Shown in pieces: positions 1-6,733 of a stretch of DNA of 9,790 bases (its first letter is position 1; the number at the start of each line of letters is the position of its first letter). The notes beneath the pieces are model-generated. The model was not told the origin of the DNA. It searched no databases and worked only from the letters and a program-made list of their open reading frames with translations. Both the position numbers and the translations under genes were made by a program. Location of the stretch: NCBI GenBank assembly GCA_023433835.1, contig JAEYTW010000465.1, forward strand, positions 1 to 9,790, read 5' to 3'. Origin of the DNA: Pseudomonadota bacterium (GTDB taxonomy: Bacteria > Pseudomonadota > Alphaproteobacteria > Ferrovibrionales > Ferrovibrionaceae).

Positions 1-815
1 AGCCAGAGCAGGCCGCCCAGCAGAAAGGCGACGAGGCAGAACAGCACGCCCATCGCCGCTGCCACCTCGTAGCGCGGCGGAAAGCCGTTGAGGAACAGAT
101 AGAGCTGGGTGGCGAAGACGTAGATCCGCGCCGGCATGCCCAGGATGGCGGGCGTGGCAAACAACCCCCAGGCGATGATCAGCGAGAAGATCGAGGCCGC
201 GATCAGGCTGGGCGACACCAGCGGCAGGGTGACGCGGCGGATGACGGTGAAGGCCGAGGCGCCGGCGACGCGGGCCGCTTCCTCGTAGGCGCCGTCGAGC
301 CCGGCCAGCGCCGCCTCGACCGTCAGGAAGACATAGGCATAGAGGAACAGCGAGGAGACGTAGATCATGCCCGGCATCGAGTGGATGTTGAGCGGCTTGA
401 CGCCGATCAGCGCCTCGAGCGCGAGGTTCAGGTAGCCGGCATTGGGGCTGGCCAGGAAGACATAGGCCATCGCGGTCAGCCAGGGCGGGCTGACGAACGC
501 GAACAGGGCGGTGAAGCGGACCAGCGCCTTGCCCGGCAGGTCGGTGCGCGCCACCAGCACGGCGAGCGAGACGCCGAGCACCAGGCTCAAAAGCGTGGTG
601 CCCAGCGCATAGATCCAGGAATTGACCAGCACGCCGGTAAACGAGAAGCGCTCGAACAATTCGACGTAGCGGCCGAAGCCGTGGCTGCCGCCGGCCTGCT
701 TCAGGCTGCCGATCCCGAGCCAGGCGATCGGCAGCAGGTTGAGGATCGCGACGCCGGCCGCGGCCAGCGCGAAGGCTGCCCACAGCCCGGGGCGGAAATG
801 CCGGGCGGCGGTCAT
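1..815 (-). CDS. ABC transporter permease, FbpB/ThiP-like (3' end outside window)
   Basis: Inner-membrane permease of the importer encoded by the upstream genes. The first 271 residues are visible and the frame is still open at the left edge. Hydrophobic segments lie at about residues 11-36, 66-89, 101-121, 149-171, 203-226 and 251-270. The EAA loop that contacts the ATPase is clear: E179-A180-A181, G185 and L197-P198. This is one complete six-helix BPD_transp_1 unit. Relatives in the Fe3+/ThiP group are often about 550 aa with two such units in one chain, so a second half may lie beyond the edge. The ATG at 815 overlaps the TGA of the ATPase gene (ATGA). There is no good Shine-Dalgarno, so translation is probably coupled to the ATPase. 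The substrate is unknown. Confidence 0.85.
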   Translation of the reverse strand, partial: MTAARHFRPGLWAAFALAAAGVAILNLLPIAWLGIGSLKQAGGSHGFGRYVELFERFSFTGVLVNSWIYALGTTLLSLVLGVSLAVLVARTDLPGKALVRFTALFAFVSPPWLTAMAYVFLASPNAGYLNLALEALIGVKPLNIHSMPGMIYVSSLFLYAYVFLTVEAALAGLDGAYEEAARVAGASAFTVIRRVTLPLVSPSLIAASIFSLIIAWGLFATPAILGMPARIYVFATQLYLFLNGFPPRYEVAAAMGVLFCLVAFLLGGLLW

Positions 816-1873
816 GCGGCAAAGCAGCTTGCGGCCGCGCCGTCGACGGCCAGCCGGACGGTGGCGCCGATGCCGTATTCCGGCCCGCCCAGCGGCTGGT
901 CGACGACCAGGGCGCGGTCCGCCACCAGCACGCGGTAGCGCAAGGCATCGCCAAGGAATTCGACGCTGTCCACCGCGGCCAGCGGGCCGTTGGCGGGTTC
1001 GTCCGGCGTGGCGAGGCGCAGGTCGCCGGGCCGCAGGTAGAGGGCGACCTGGCCGCCGGGCGCGACGGCATGCGCCACGCTGAGGCCGGCGCCGCCGGCC
1101 AGTTCGACCGAGCCGTCGGGGCGCACGCTGCCGTCCAGCCGGTTGACCGCGCCCAGGAAGCGCGCGATCGCCGGGCTGGCCGGCCGGGCATGCAGCTCGC
1201 GCGGGTTGGCTGCCTGGCGGACCCGGCCGGTTTCCATCACCAGGACCAGGTCGGAAAGGGCCAGCGCCTCGGCCTGGTCATGGGTCACCGCGATCATCGT
1301 CGTGCCGGTCTCGCGCTGGATGCGGCGCAGCTCGGCCCGCATCTCCTCGCGCAGATGCGCATCGAGATTGGCCAGCGGTTCGTCGAGCAGCAGCAGGGCA
1401 GGGCGGTAGGCGAGGCAGCGGGCCAGCACCACGCGCTGCATCTGGCCGCCGGAGAGCTCGCCGGGATAGCGCCGGCCGTAGCCGGCGAGGCGGACCAGGT
1501 CGAGCGCCTCGCCGACGCGCGCCGCGGTCCTGGCGCCGTTCCAGCCGCGCACCTTCAGGCCGAAGGCGACGTTCTCGGCCACCGTCATATGCGGCCAGAT
1601 CGCATAGGACTGGAACATCATGCCGAGCTCGCGCCGCTCCGGCGGCACCAGCACGCGGCCGCGTTCGGCGAACACCGTGGCGGCGCCGATCGCGATCGTG
1701 CCGTCGTCGGGCGTTTCCAGCCCGGCGATGCAGCGCAACAGCGTGGTCTTGCCACAGCCCGAGGGGCCGAGCAGGCCCAGCACCGCGCCCGAGGGCAGGC
1801 TGAAGGATACCTCGTCGACGGCGCGGGTCGCGCCGAAGGCCTTGACCAGGCCCGATACCGTAACCGCGCTCAT
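812..1873 (-). CDS. ABC transporter ATP-binding protein (PotA/FbpC-type)
   Basis: Cytoplasmic ATPase that powers the importer; 353 aa, the usual size for this family with a C-terminal TOBE extension. All catalytic motifs are intact: Walker A GPSGCGKT (36-43), Q-loop Q88, ABC signature LSGGQ (140-144), Walker B LLLLDEP with D164/E165, D-loop around 168-171 and switch H198. Residues from about 240 on fit the TOBE/MOI region of FbpC/PotA-like subunits. The segment around Q88 (FQSYAIWPHMTV) is typical of the Fe3+/spermidine-putrescine group. The frame stays open upstream for another 386 codons, but these cross the binding-protein gene in another frame. The ATG at 1873 begins exactly where ABC homology begins, 11 nt after the preceding stop, with a weak AAGG upstream. 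Confidence 0.92.
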   Translation of the reverse strand: MSAVTVSGLVKAFGATRAVDEVSFSLPSGAVLGLLGPSGCGKTTLLRCIAGLETPDDGTIAIGAATVFAERGRVLVPPERRELGMMFQSYAIWPHMTVAENVAFGLKVRGWNGARTAARVGEALDLVRLAGYGRRYPGELSGGQMQRVVLARCLAYRPALLLLDEPLANLDAHLREEMRAELRRIQRETGTTMIAVTHDQAEALALSDLVLVMETGRVRQAANPRELHARPASPAIARFLGAVNRLDGSVRPDGSVELAGGAGLSVAHAVAPGGQVALYLRPGDLRLATPDEPANGPLAAVDSVEFLGDALRYRVLVADRALVVDQPLGGPEYGIGATVRLAVDGAAASCFAA

Positions 1874-1884
1874 CGGCCGGGCCT

Positions 1885-2928
1885 TCAGCCCATCAGCTTG
1901 CGCCAGCGGTCGAGCATCTCGCCGCGCTGGGCGGCAAGCTGGCGCGTGTCCGGGCGGATGATCTTGAGGCTCTCGAGCGGCGGGATGCCGGCGGGCGGCG
2001 TCAGCCCGGCGGCCGAGCCGTAGATGCCGGTGACCTTGGCGATCGCTTCCTGATAGTCGGCCGACAGCGCGTGGTTGAGGAAGACGCGGGCGGCATTGGG
2101 ATGGGGGGCATTGCGGGCGATCACCATGCAGCCGTCGGCCATCACCGTGCCATCGGACGGCCAGACGATCGTGACCGGCGCGCCCTGCCCGATGTTGGTG
2201 TAGGCCCAGCTCTGCGCCACCACGCAGATCGCCTTCTCGCCCCGGGCGACGGCCTGCATCGCCTCGGCCTGCAGCCGCATCTCGGCGACGTCGTTGGCCC
2301 TGAGCTTCTCGATGAAATCCCACCCGTAGAGGTCGAGCCAGCCCTTGATCAGGATGGTGGTCGAGCCGGCATTCTCCGGCGCGCCGAGGAGGATCTGGCT
2401 CTTGTATTCGGGCTTGGCCAGGTCGGCATAGGATTTCGGCGCCTTGTCGGGCGTCAGCATCCTGGTGTTGTAGGCGATGACCAGGCCGAACAGCCCGGAC
2501 GGCGCGATCAGCGGGTTGTCGGCCAACACCTGCGGCGCCAGCTTGCCCATGTTGGGCACGGCGACGGGGGCCAGCAGCTTCTTGTCCTCGAGATAGAGGC
2601 CCAGCGCATTGTCGGTCAGCGTCATCACGTCGACCGCGGGCTTGCCGGCTTCGGCCTCGGTCTCGTATTTGCGCACGACGATCTCGCCGCCGCCGGGCCG
2701 GGCGTACTGCACCTTGATGCCGTATTGCGCCTCGAACCGGCGCATCAGCGGCTCCTCCATGCGGGCGATGCCGCTGGAGTAGAGCGAGATCTCGCCTTCC
2801 TTCTTGGCGGCCTCGACGACCTTGGCCCAATCGGCCGCATCGGGTACCGCCGCGGCGAAGGCGCGATGGCCGATGCCGAGCCCGGCGAAGGCGGTCAGTC
2901 CGGCAATCGCGGTCCTGCGGGTGAGCAT
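1885..2928 (-). CDS. Periplasmic solute-binding protein, family 1 (AfuA/FbpA-like)
   Basis: Substrate-capturing component of the importer; 347 aa. The N-terminus is an export signal: RR at 4-5, a hydrophobic stretch to about residue 20, and a likely cleavage after A25 (AFA/A). The RRTAI context is a weak Tat-like motif, so Sec or Tat export cannot be decided. The mature part begins with the W-A-K-V-V-E-A-A-K-K-E-G-E pattern common in COG1840 binding proteins, then YSSG (about 51-54) and a PAVDV segment. True ferric-binding proteins use adjacent tyrosines in the C-terminal lobe; here I see only a lone Tyr in SWAYTN, so iron is not well supported. A GGAGGA Shine-Dalgarno lies about 6 nt before the ATG. 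The first 34 nt overlap the end of the GntR gene. The ligand is unknown. Confidence 0.88.
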   Translation of the reverse strand: MLTRRTAIAGLTAFAGLGIGHRAFAAAVPDAADWAKVVEAAKKEGEISLYSSGIARMEEPLMRRFEAQYGIKVQYARPGGGEIVVRKYETEAEAGKPAVDVMTLTDNALGLYLEDKKLLAPVAVPNMGKLAPQVLADNPLIAPSGLFGLVIAYNTRMLTPDKAPKSYADLAKPEYKSQILLGAPENAGSTTILIKGWLDLYGWDFIEKLRANDVAEMRLQAEAMQAVARGEKAICVVAQSWAYTNIGQGAPVTIVWPSDGTVMADGCMVIARNAPHPNAARVFLNHALSADYQEAIAKVTGIYGSAAGLTPPAGIPPLESLKIIRPDTRQLAAQRGEMLDRWRKLMG

Positions 2929-3623
2929 GGCGTTTCCTCCGGTTTCGTCCCCGGTATCCCGAGGATTCTTCTGATGACGGATTGATTGAGCTCGACGACG
3001 CGCCAGGCCTCGATCGACGCGGTCTCGGCATCGCGGGCGCGGATGGCCTCGTTCATCTTCGTGCTGATTTCCAGGAGCGCCCGGCGATGGGCGGGGATCG
3101 AATGCAGCAGGATGGCGTAATAGCGATAGGCTTGGCGCGTCATGCGGCCCATCGTCGCCTTCAGCCGCGTATTGCCCGAATGGGCGACGGCATAGGCCGA
3201 GGCGGCCTGGATGGCGCGGGCGAATTCGCGCGGATCGACATCGGGTTCACCGGCGGCGACGCGGCGGATTTCCTGGCCGAGCGCGATGTAGCCCGCCATC
3301 TCCGCCGTGCTGGCCCGCCGCACGAACAGGCGGATGGCCAGCGCGTAGAGCGACCCGCGCACCTCGAACATGTCGATGATCTCGTCGGGCTGCAGCTGGA
3401 TCACCGAGGCACCCAGCCGCGGGCGGATCACCACCAGCTCCTCGCGCGCCAGGATCTGCAGCGCCTCGCGCACCGGCCCGCGGCTGACGCCGAAACGGCG
3501 GGCGATGACTTCTTCCGACAGCCGCTCGCCCGGCTTCCACAAGCCCTGCTCGATCTCGTCCCCGATCTGGGTGGCGATGTGGCGGGCAAGCGACAGCGGC
3601 AGGTCGGCAGCGGCGAGCGACAT
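2895..3623 (-). CDS. GntR-family regulator with FCD-type ligand domain
   Basis: DNA-binding regulator, 242 aa, first gene of the importer operon and probably its autoregulator. The winged helix-turn-helix spans about residues 12-75; the recognition helix begins SRGPVREAL (47-55) and the wing ends near GASV (71-74). An alpha-helical FCD-like domain follows (about 80-225). The FCD His ligands are not where expected: the usual FH before the SGN motif is replaced (AASAYAVAHSGN), and the next two His positions appear as S and V, so metal-dependent sensing is doubtful. The Pro-rich tail (about 225-242) is encoded in the overlap with the binding-protein gene and its leader. The ATG at 3623 starts just before the HTH, with AGGGTG as a plausible ribosome site. 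It could also control the divergent gene at 3795. Confidence 0.88.
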   Translation of the reverse strand: MSLAAADLPLSLARHIATQIGDEIEQGLWKPGERLSEEVIARRFGVSRGPVREALQILAREELVVIRPRLGASVIQLQPDEIIDMFEVRGSLYALAIRLFVRRASTAEMAGYIALGQEIRRVAAGEPDVDPREFARAIQAASAYAVAHSGNTRLKATMGRMTRQAYRYYAILLHSIPAHRRALLEISTKMNEAIRARDAETASIEAWRVVELNQSVIRRILGIPGTKPEETPCSPAGPRLPD

Positions 3624-3629
3624 GCGGTC

Positions 3630-3661
3630 ACCCTAAAACCGCGTATGTCTACTGTCAACAA
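3630..3661 (-). promoter_or_regulatory. Candidate promoter and operator of the GntR-ABC operon
   Basis: Read on the minus strand, a perfect TTGACA (3658-3653) is followed after 17 nt by TAGGGT (3635-3630), which matches the -10 consensus at only 3 of 6 positions. The -35 sits inside TTGTTGACAG (3661-3652), which resembles the TTGTnnACAA type of site used by FCD-class GntR proteins. On the plus strand the same area is a tandem pair TGTCTAC-TGTCAAC (3646-3659). Autoregulation through this element is inferred. The -10 is poor and overlaps the proposed ribosome site, so the exact start may differ. Confidence 0.3.
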
Positions 3662-3685
3662 TACAAGAAATAATATTTCAAGATT

Positions 3686-3699
3686 TGCGCAGCTGTGCA
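3686..3699. promoter_or_regulatory. Near-perfect 14-bp palindrome in divergent promoter region
   Basis: TGCGCAG/CTGTGCA is an inverted repeat with one mismatch and no spacer, lying in the middle of the 171-bp AT-rich gap between the GntR operon and the CrtC-like gene. The position suits an operator serving both directions. Its sequence does not match an FCD-GntR consensus well, so another factor could be involved. Confidence 0.3.
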
Positions 3700-3717
3700 C
3701 GTTTGCAAAAAGGAAGC

Positions 3718-3745
3718 TTGCCGATTCAAGTTTTTGATCTATCGT
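3718..3745 (+). promoter_or_regulatory. Weak candidate promoter for the CrtC-like gene
   Basis: TTGCCG (3718-3723, 4 of 6 match to -35) and TATCGT (3740-3745, 4 of 6 match to -10) are separated by 16 nt in an AT-rich stretch. A start near 3752 would give a leader of about 43 nt containing the Shine-Dalgarno GGGAGA at 3781-3786. Confidence 0.25.
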
Positions 3746-3794
3746 TTAGTAGTCGGCAGAAGCTGAGAAACAAACCAAGAGGGAGATCAGAACG

Positions 3795-5453
3795 ATGACC
3801 GCAAGCCTGCTGGTACCCTTCACCGGGTACTACCAGATGGACGCCGCCCCCGGCGCTTTCCTGTCGATCGACACCAAGCAGTCCACGGCGAACAAGGCGG
3901 TGACGACCGACGTCACGGTCAGCATTTCGCTGGACGGCATTTCCTCCACCACCTTCACGGCCGCCGACAGCATCGGGTTCGATGGCAAGACGCTGACCAT
4001 CCCCAACCTCGTCGCCCTCGACTTCACCCGGGATTACCAGGCAGGTCGGCTGGTGTCGTTCGCCGGCGAGATCACCGGTACCGGGGTCACCGGATATTCC
4101 TATTACAACGAAGTGCCGCTCGCCGCCTTCGTGGGCAACTACTACGACATGGTGACGGGCAGGCTCGTCCTCTCGATATCCGCCGGGCTCGATATCGCGT
4201 TCGACTTCTCCATCTTCGCCGGCGGCGGCCCGCTGCAGACGGTCACGAGCTATCAATACGATCCCGGCATGTTCGTGCTCGGTTTCGCCGGGACCGATGG
4301 GACGGCCTTCACGGTGATGCTGGGCACGGCCGCCGGCAGCGGCCTGGCGGCCAACATCATGGCCGCGACCAATCAGCGCTACGCCTGTTCGATCCTGTCG
4401 CAAGCGGCGACTTTGCCTGCGATCATCCTGCCGGCCGACCAGTACGGCCATGCCGGCGCGCCGACCGAGTGGTGGTGGCATGTCGGCACGCTGCGGACTG
4501 CCGATGGCCGGAAGTTCGGCTTCGAGGTCAATGCCTGCGGCGTGCTGGACGCCATGGTCTTCACCGAGATCGCCATCGCCGACGTCGAGAAGCAGATCCA
4601 CTATCAGATCGTCAACGATCAGGTCGGCTATACCGCCGACTGGGCGCAGACCGATGTCACCCGGCCCTGGAGCGTCTCCATTCCGGGCCCGGCGACGGAT
4701 CCCACCAACGGCGCCGTGACCATGACCGCAATCGGCGGCAATCCGCTGAACATGGCGGTGCAGGCGCAGTTCACCGACGCGGCCACCGGCACCGCCTGCA
4801 AGATCGATCTCCAGCTGTTTCAGCAGGGATCGCCACTGCTGGTCTGGGGCACCGGGGTCCAGGCGCTGACGACCGGCGGCAATCCGATCAAGGACAACAA
4901 CTACTATTATTCGCTGACCAACCTCGACGCGTCCGGCACGATCACCATCGGCACCGACGTCTTCCAGGTCACCGGCCTGACCTGGATGGACCACGAATAC
5001 GGCGCCTTTCCCGATCCGGGGCCCGGCAAGAAGAATGTCTGGACCCTGCAGGACATCCAGCTGGACAACGGCCTGCATCTGTCGAACTACACGGCGTTCG
5101 GCCAGGCGCCGCAGGCGGGCGTGGCGATGCCGTCGAACGCGACGTTCCTGCTGCCGGGCGGGCGAAGCGTGTTCGTGCCGACGACCACGACGCCGTCGGA
5201 TCCGATGGTCATCGACGGCACGACATATTTTGCGACCTATACGGTCAGGTTGCAGAACCTGGGCCATGCCCACCTCGAGTTCGTCGTCAGGAATATCTGC
5301 CCGAACCAGACCTTCGTCGATCCGCTGAAGCTCAATTCCGGTTACGAGGGCGTGGCCGAATGCGACATGATCGTCGTCTACCGGCTGCACGGGCTGCACG
5401 AGATCGATTTCAAGGTGTCGTCCGGCCCGGCCTGGATTGAGCAGAGCCTGTAG
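3795..5453 (+). CDS. CrtC/AttH-like lipocalin-domain protein with duplicated N-terminal module
   Basis: 552-aa protein of unknown substrate. The C-terminal part (about 210-552) looks like the CrtC/AttH lipocalin-like fold: H219 shortly before E225-W-W-W-H-V-G231, which corresponds to the family's EWWY signature, then FGFEV, and later W397-M-D-H-E-Y-G, corresponding to the second conserved W-x-D-H-E-x-G signature. Relatives include carotenoid 1,2-hydratase CrtC and other hydratase- or cyclase-like proteins, but the reaction here cannot be assigned. The N-terminal 200 residues look like two copies of a beta-rich module of about 100 residues: F9-T-G-Y-Y...GAFLSI and F112-V-G-N-Y-Y...RLVLSI. There is no signal peptide or membrane helix, so it is probably cytoplasmic. 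GGGAGA lies 8 nt before the ATG. It is divergent from the GntR-ABC operon, suggesting shared control and a related substrate. Confidence 0.8.
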   Translation: MTASLLVPFTGYYQMDAAPGAFLSIDTKQSTANKAVTTDVTVSISLDGISSTTFTAADSIGFDGKTLTIPNLVALDFTRDYQAGRLVSFAGEITGTGVTGYSYYNEVPLAAFVGNYYDMVTGRLVLSISAGLDIAFDFSIFAGGGPLQTVTSYQYDPGMFVLGFAGTDGTAFTVMLGTAAGSGLAANIMAATNQRYACSILSQAATLPAIILPADQYGHAGAPTEWWWHVGTLRTADGRKFGFEVNACGVLDAMVFTEIAIADVEKQIHYQIVNDQVGYTADWAQTDVTRPWSVSIPGPATDPTNGAVTMTAIGGNPLNMAVQAQFTDAATGTACKIDLQLFQQGSPLLVWGTGVQALTTGGNPIKDNNYYYSLTNLDASGTITIGTDVFQVTGLTWMDHEYGAFPDPGPGKKNVWTLQDIQLDNGLHLSNYTAFGQAPQAGVAMPSNATFLLPGGRSVFVPTTTTPSDPMVIDGTTYFATYTVRLQNLGHAHLEFVVRNICPNQTFVDPLKLNSGYEGVAECDMIVVYRLHGLHEIDFKVSSGPAWIEQSL

Positions 5454-5476
5454 GGTCCTGACGCGACGTCACCACG

Positions 5477-5504
5477 AAAAAGGGGCGCCCGTTGAGGGCG
5501 CCCC
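5477..5504 (-). terminator. Rho-independent terminator of the vanA-binding protein transcript
   Basis: A perfect 9-bp stem GGGGCGCCC (5482-5490) and GGGCGCCCC (5496-5504) encloses a 5-nt loop. On the minus strand it is followed by TTTTT (5481-5477), the classic intrinsic terminator layout, 29 nt after the stop of the binding-protein gene. On the plus strand no T-run follows, so it is less suited to ending the convergent CrtC-like transcript. Confidence 0.88.
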
Positions 5505-5533
5505 GGATATCGTCGGTACGCTTGCAGGGCGGA

Positions 5534-6691
5534 TCAGCGCGGATCCTTGACTGCGGCGATCTGGTCGAACTCGACGTTGTAGAGCTTGCCGTCGACCTTC
5601 TCGACCTTGCGGATGTAGATGGTCTGGGTGATGTCGCGGGTCTCGGGCTCGATCGACACCGGGCCGCGCGGGCTGGTCCAGGCCATGCCCTTGGCCGCGG
5701 TGATGAAGCTGTCTGCATCGGCCTTGCCGCCGGTCTTGGCCAGCACGTCGAAGATCAGCTTCATGCCGTCATAGCCGCCGACCGACATGAAGTTCGGGCG
5801 CATGCCGGCATTGGCCTTCTCGAAGGCCGCGACATAGCTCTGGTTCTCGGGCGACGGATGGGCCGCCGAATAGAAATGCGCGGTGATGGTGCCGAGGGCG
5901 GCATCGCCCATCGCGGGCAGGATATCGTCGTCGGTGACGTCGCCGGTGGCGATCAGCTTGATGGTCTTGCCCAGGCCGCGGTCGCCGAACTCCTTCATGA
6001 ACGAGGCGCCCTCGCCCGAGGGCAGGAAGGCGAAGATCGCGTCCGGCGCGCTGTCCTTGGCCTTCTGCAGGAAGGGGCCGTAATCGGGGTTCTTCAGCGG
6101 GATGCGCACCGCCTCGACCACCGTGCCGCCGGCCTCGCCGAAGGCCTTCTTGAAGGTGCCCTCGGCCTCGATGCCGGGCGAGTAGTCGGTGACGACCGAG
6201 AACACCTTCTTGATGTTGTTCTTGGCCGCCCATTGCGCGATCGCCCAGGCCGACTGGGCCAGCGTGCCGGAGGTGCGGGTCGCGGTCGGCGATTTCGCGG
6301 TGATGACCGACGAGGCCGCGGCCATCACGACCATCGGCTTCTTGGCCTGCTCGGCCAGCGGCGCGGTGGCGAGCGCCAGCGGCGTCAGGCCGAAACCGGC
6401 GAGGATGTCGACATTGTCCTTGACGATCAGTTCCTGCGCCAGGCGCTTGGTGGTGTCGGGCGCCACGCCGGTGTCATCCTTGAGGATGACCTCGACCTCG
6501 CGGCCGGCGACCTTGTTGCCGTTCTGGGCGAGATAGAGCTTCACCGCGGCATCGACCTGCTTGCCGGTCGAGGCGAACGGCCCCGACATCGGCAGGATCA
6601 GCCCGACCTTGATCGGATCCGCGGCGAGAGCCGGGGCTGCCAGAAGCATGCTGAGCGCGGCACCCGCCGCGAGGCGTGACAACCAAGTCAT
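5534..6691 (-). CDS. Leu/Ile/Val-type (Peripla_BP_6) periplasmic binding protein
   Basis: 385-aa substrate-binding protein of the branched-chain amino acid (HAAT/LIV) transporter class. A Sec signal peptide is clear: R6, a hydrophobic core at 7-19 and a likely cleavage at ALA/A (after A23). The mature protein begins DPIKVGLILPMSGPFASTG, the family's first strand and ligand-loop pattern, and ends with the usual Y-D-G-M-K and F-I-T-A-A-K-G stretches. Many relatives bind aromatic acids rather than amino acids. Its place 42 nt downstream of the VanA-like oxygenase, in the same transcript, suggests vanillate or a related methoxy-aromatic acid as ligand (inference). A GGAGGAG ribosome site precedes the ATG. 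No LIV permease or ATPase genes adjoin it, so it must use components encoded elsewhere. Confidence 0.88.
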   Translation of the reverse strand: MTWLSRLAAGAALSMLLAAPALAADPIKVGLILPMSGPFASTGKQVDAAVKLYLAQNGNKVAGREVEVILKDDTGVAPDTTKRLAQELIVKDNVDILAGFGLTPLALATAPLAEQAKKPMVVMAAASSVITAKSPTATRTSGTLAQSAWAIAQWAAKNNIKKVFSVVTDYSPGIEAEGTFKKAFGEAGGTVVEAVRIPLKNPDYGPFLQKAKDSAPDAIFAFLPSGEGASFMKEFGDRGLGKTIKLIATGDVTDDDILPAMGDAALGTITAHFYSAAHPSPENQSYVAAFEKANAGMRPNFMSVGGYDGMKLIFDVLAKTGGKADADSFITAAKGMAWTSPRGPVSIEPETRDITQTIYIRKVEKVDGKLYNVEFDQIAAVKDPR

Positions 6692-6733
6692 CGTTTTTTC
6701 TCCTCCCTCGTTTAAGTCAGGGCCGCCGATGCG

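Noticed and set aside
381..938. 185-aa plus-strand frame opposite the permease
   Set aside because: Shadow frame: Gln/Glu/Arg/Gly-rich with no motif, while the minus strand encodes six membrane helices and an EAA loop.
1874..3031. N-terminal extension making the ABC ATPase 739 aa long
   Set aside because: The extra 386 codons are an Arg-rich, low-complexity frame lying over the binding-protein gene; ABC homology begins exactly at the ATG at 1873.
3726..5399. 557-aa open frame on the minus strand opposite the CrtC-like gene
   Set aside because: Composition is His/Arg/Asp/Gly-rich as expected from the antisense of a GC-rich gene; it has no family motif, while the plus strand shows lipocalin signatures and a good ribosome site.
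5482..5504. GC-rich hairpin as terminator of the plus-strand CrtC-like gene
   Set aside because: No T-run follows on the plus strand; the T-run is on the minus strand, so it was assigned to the vanA transcript.
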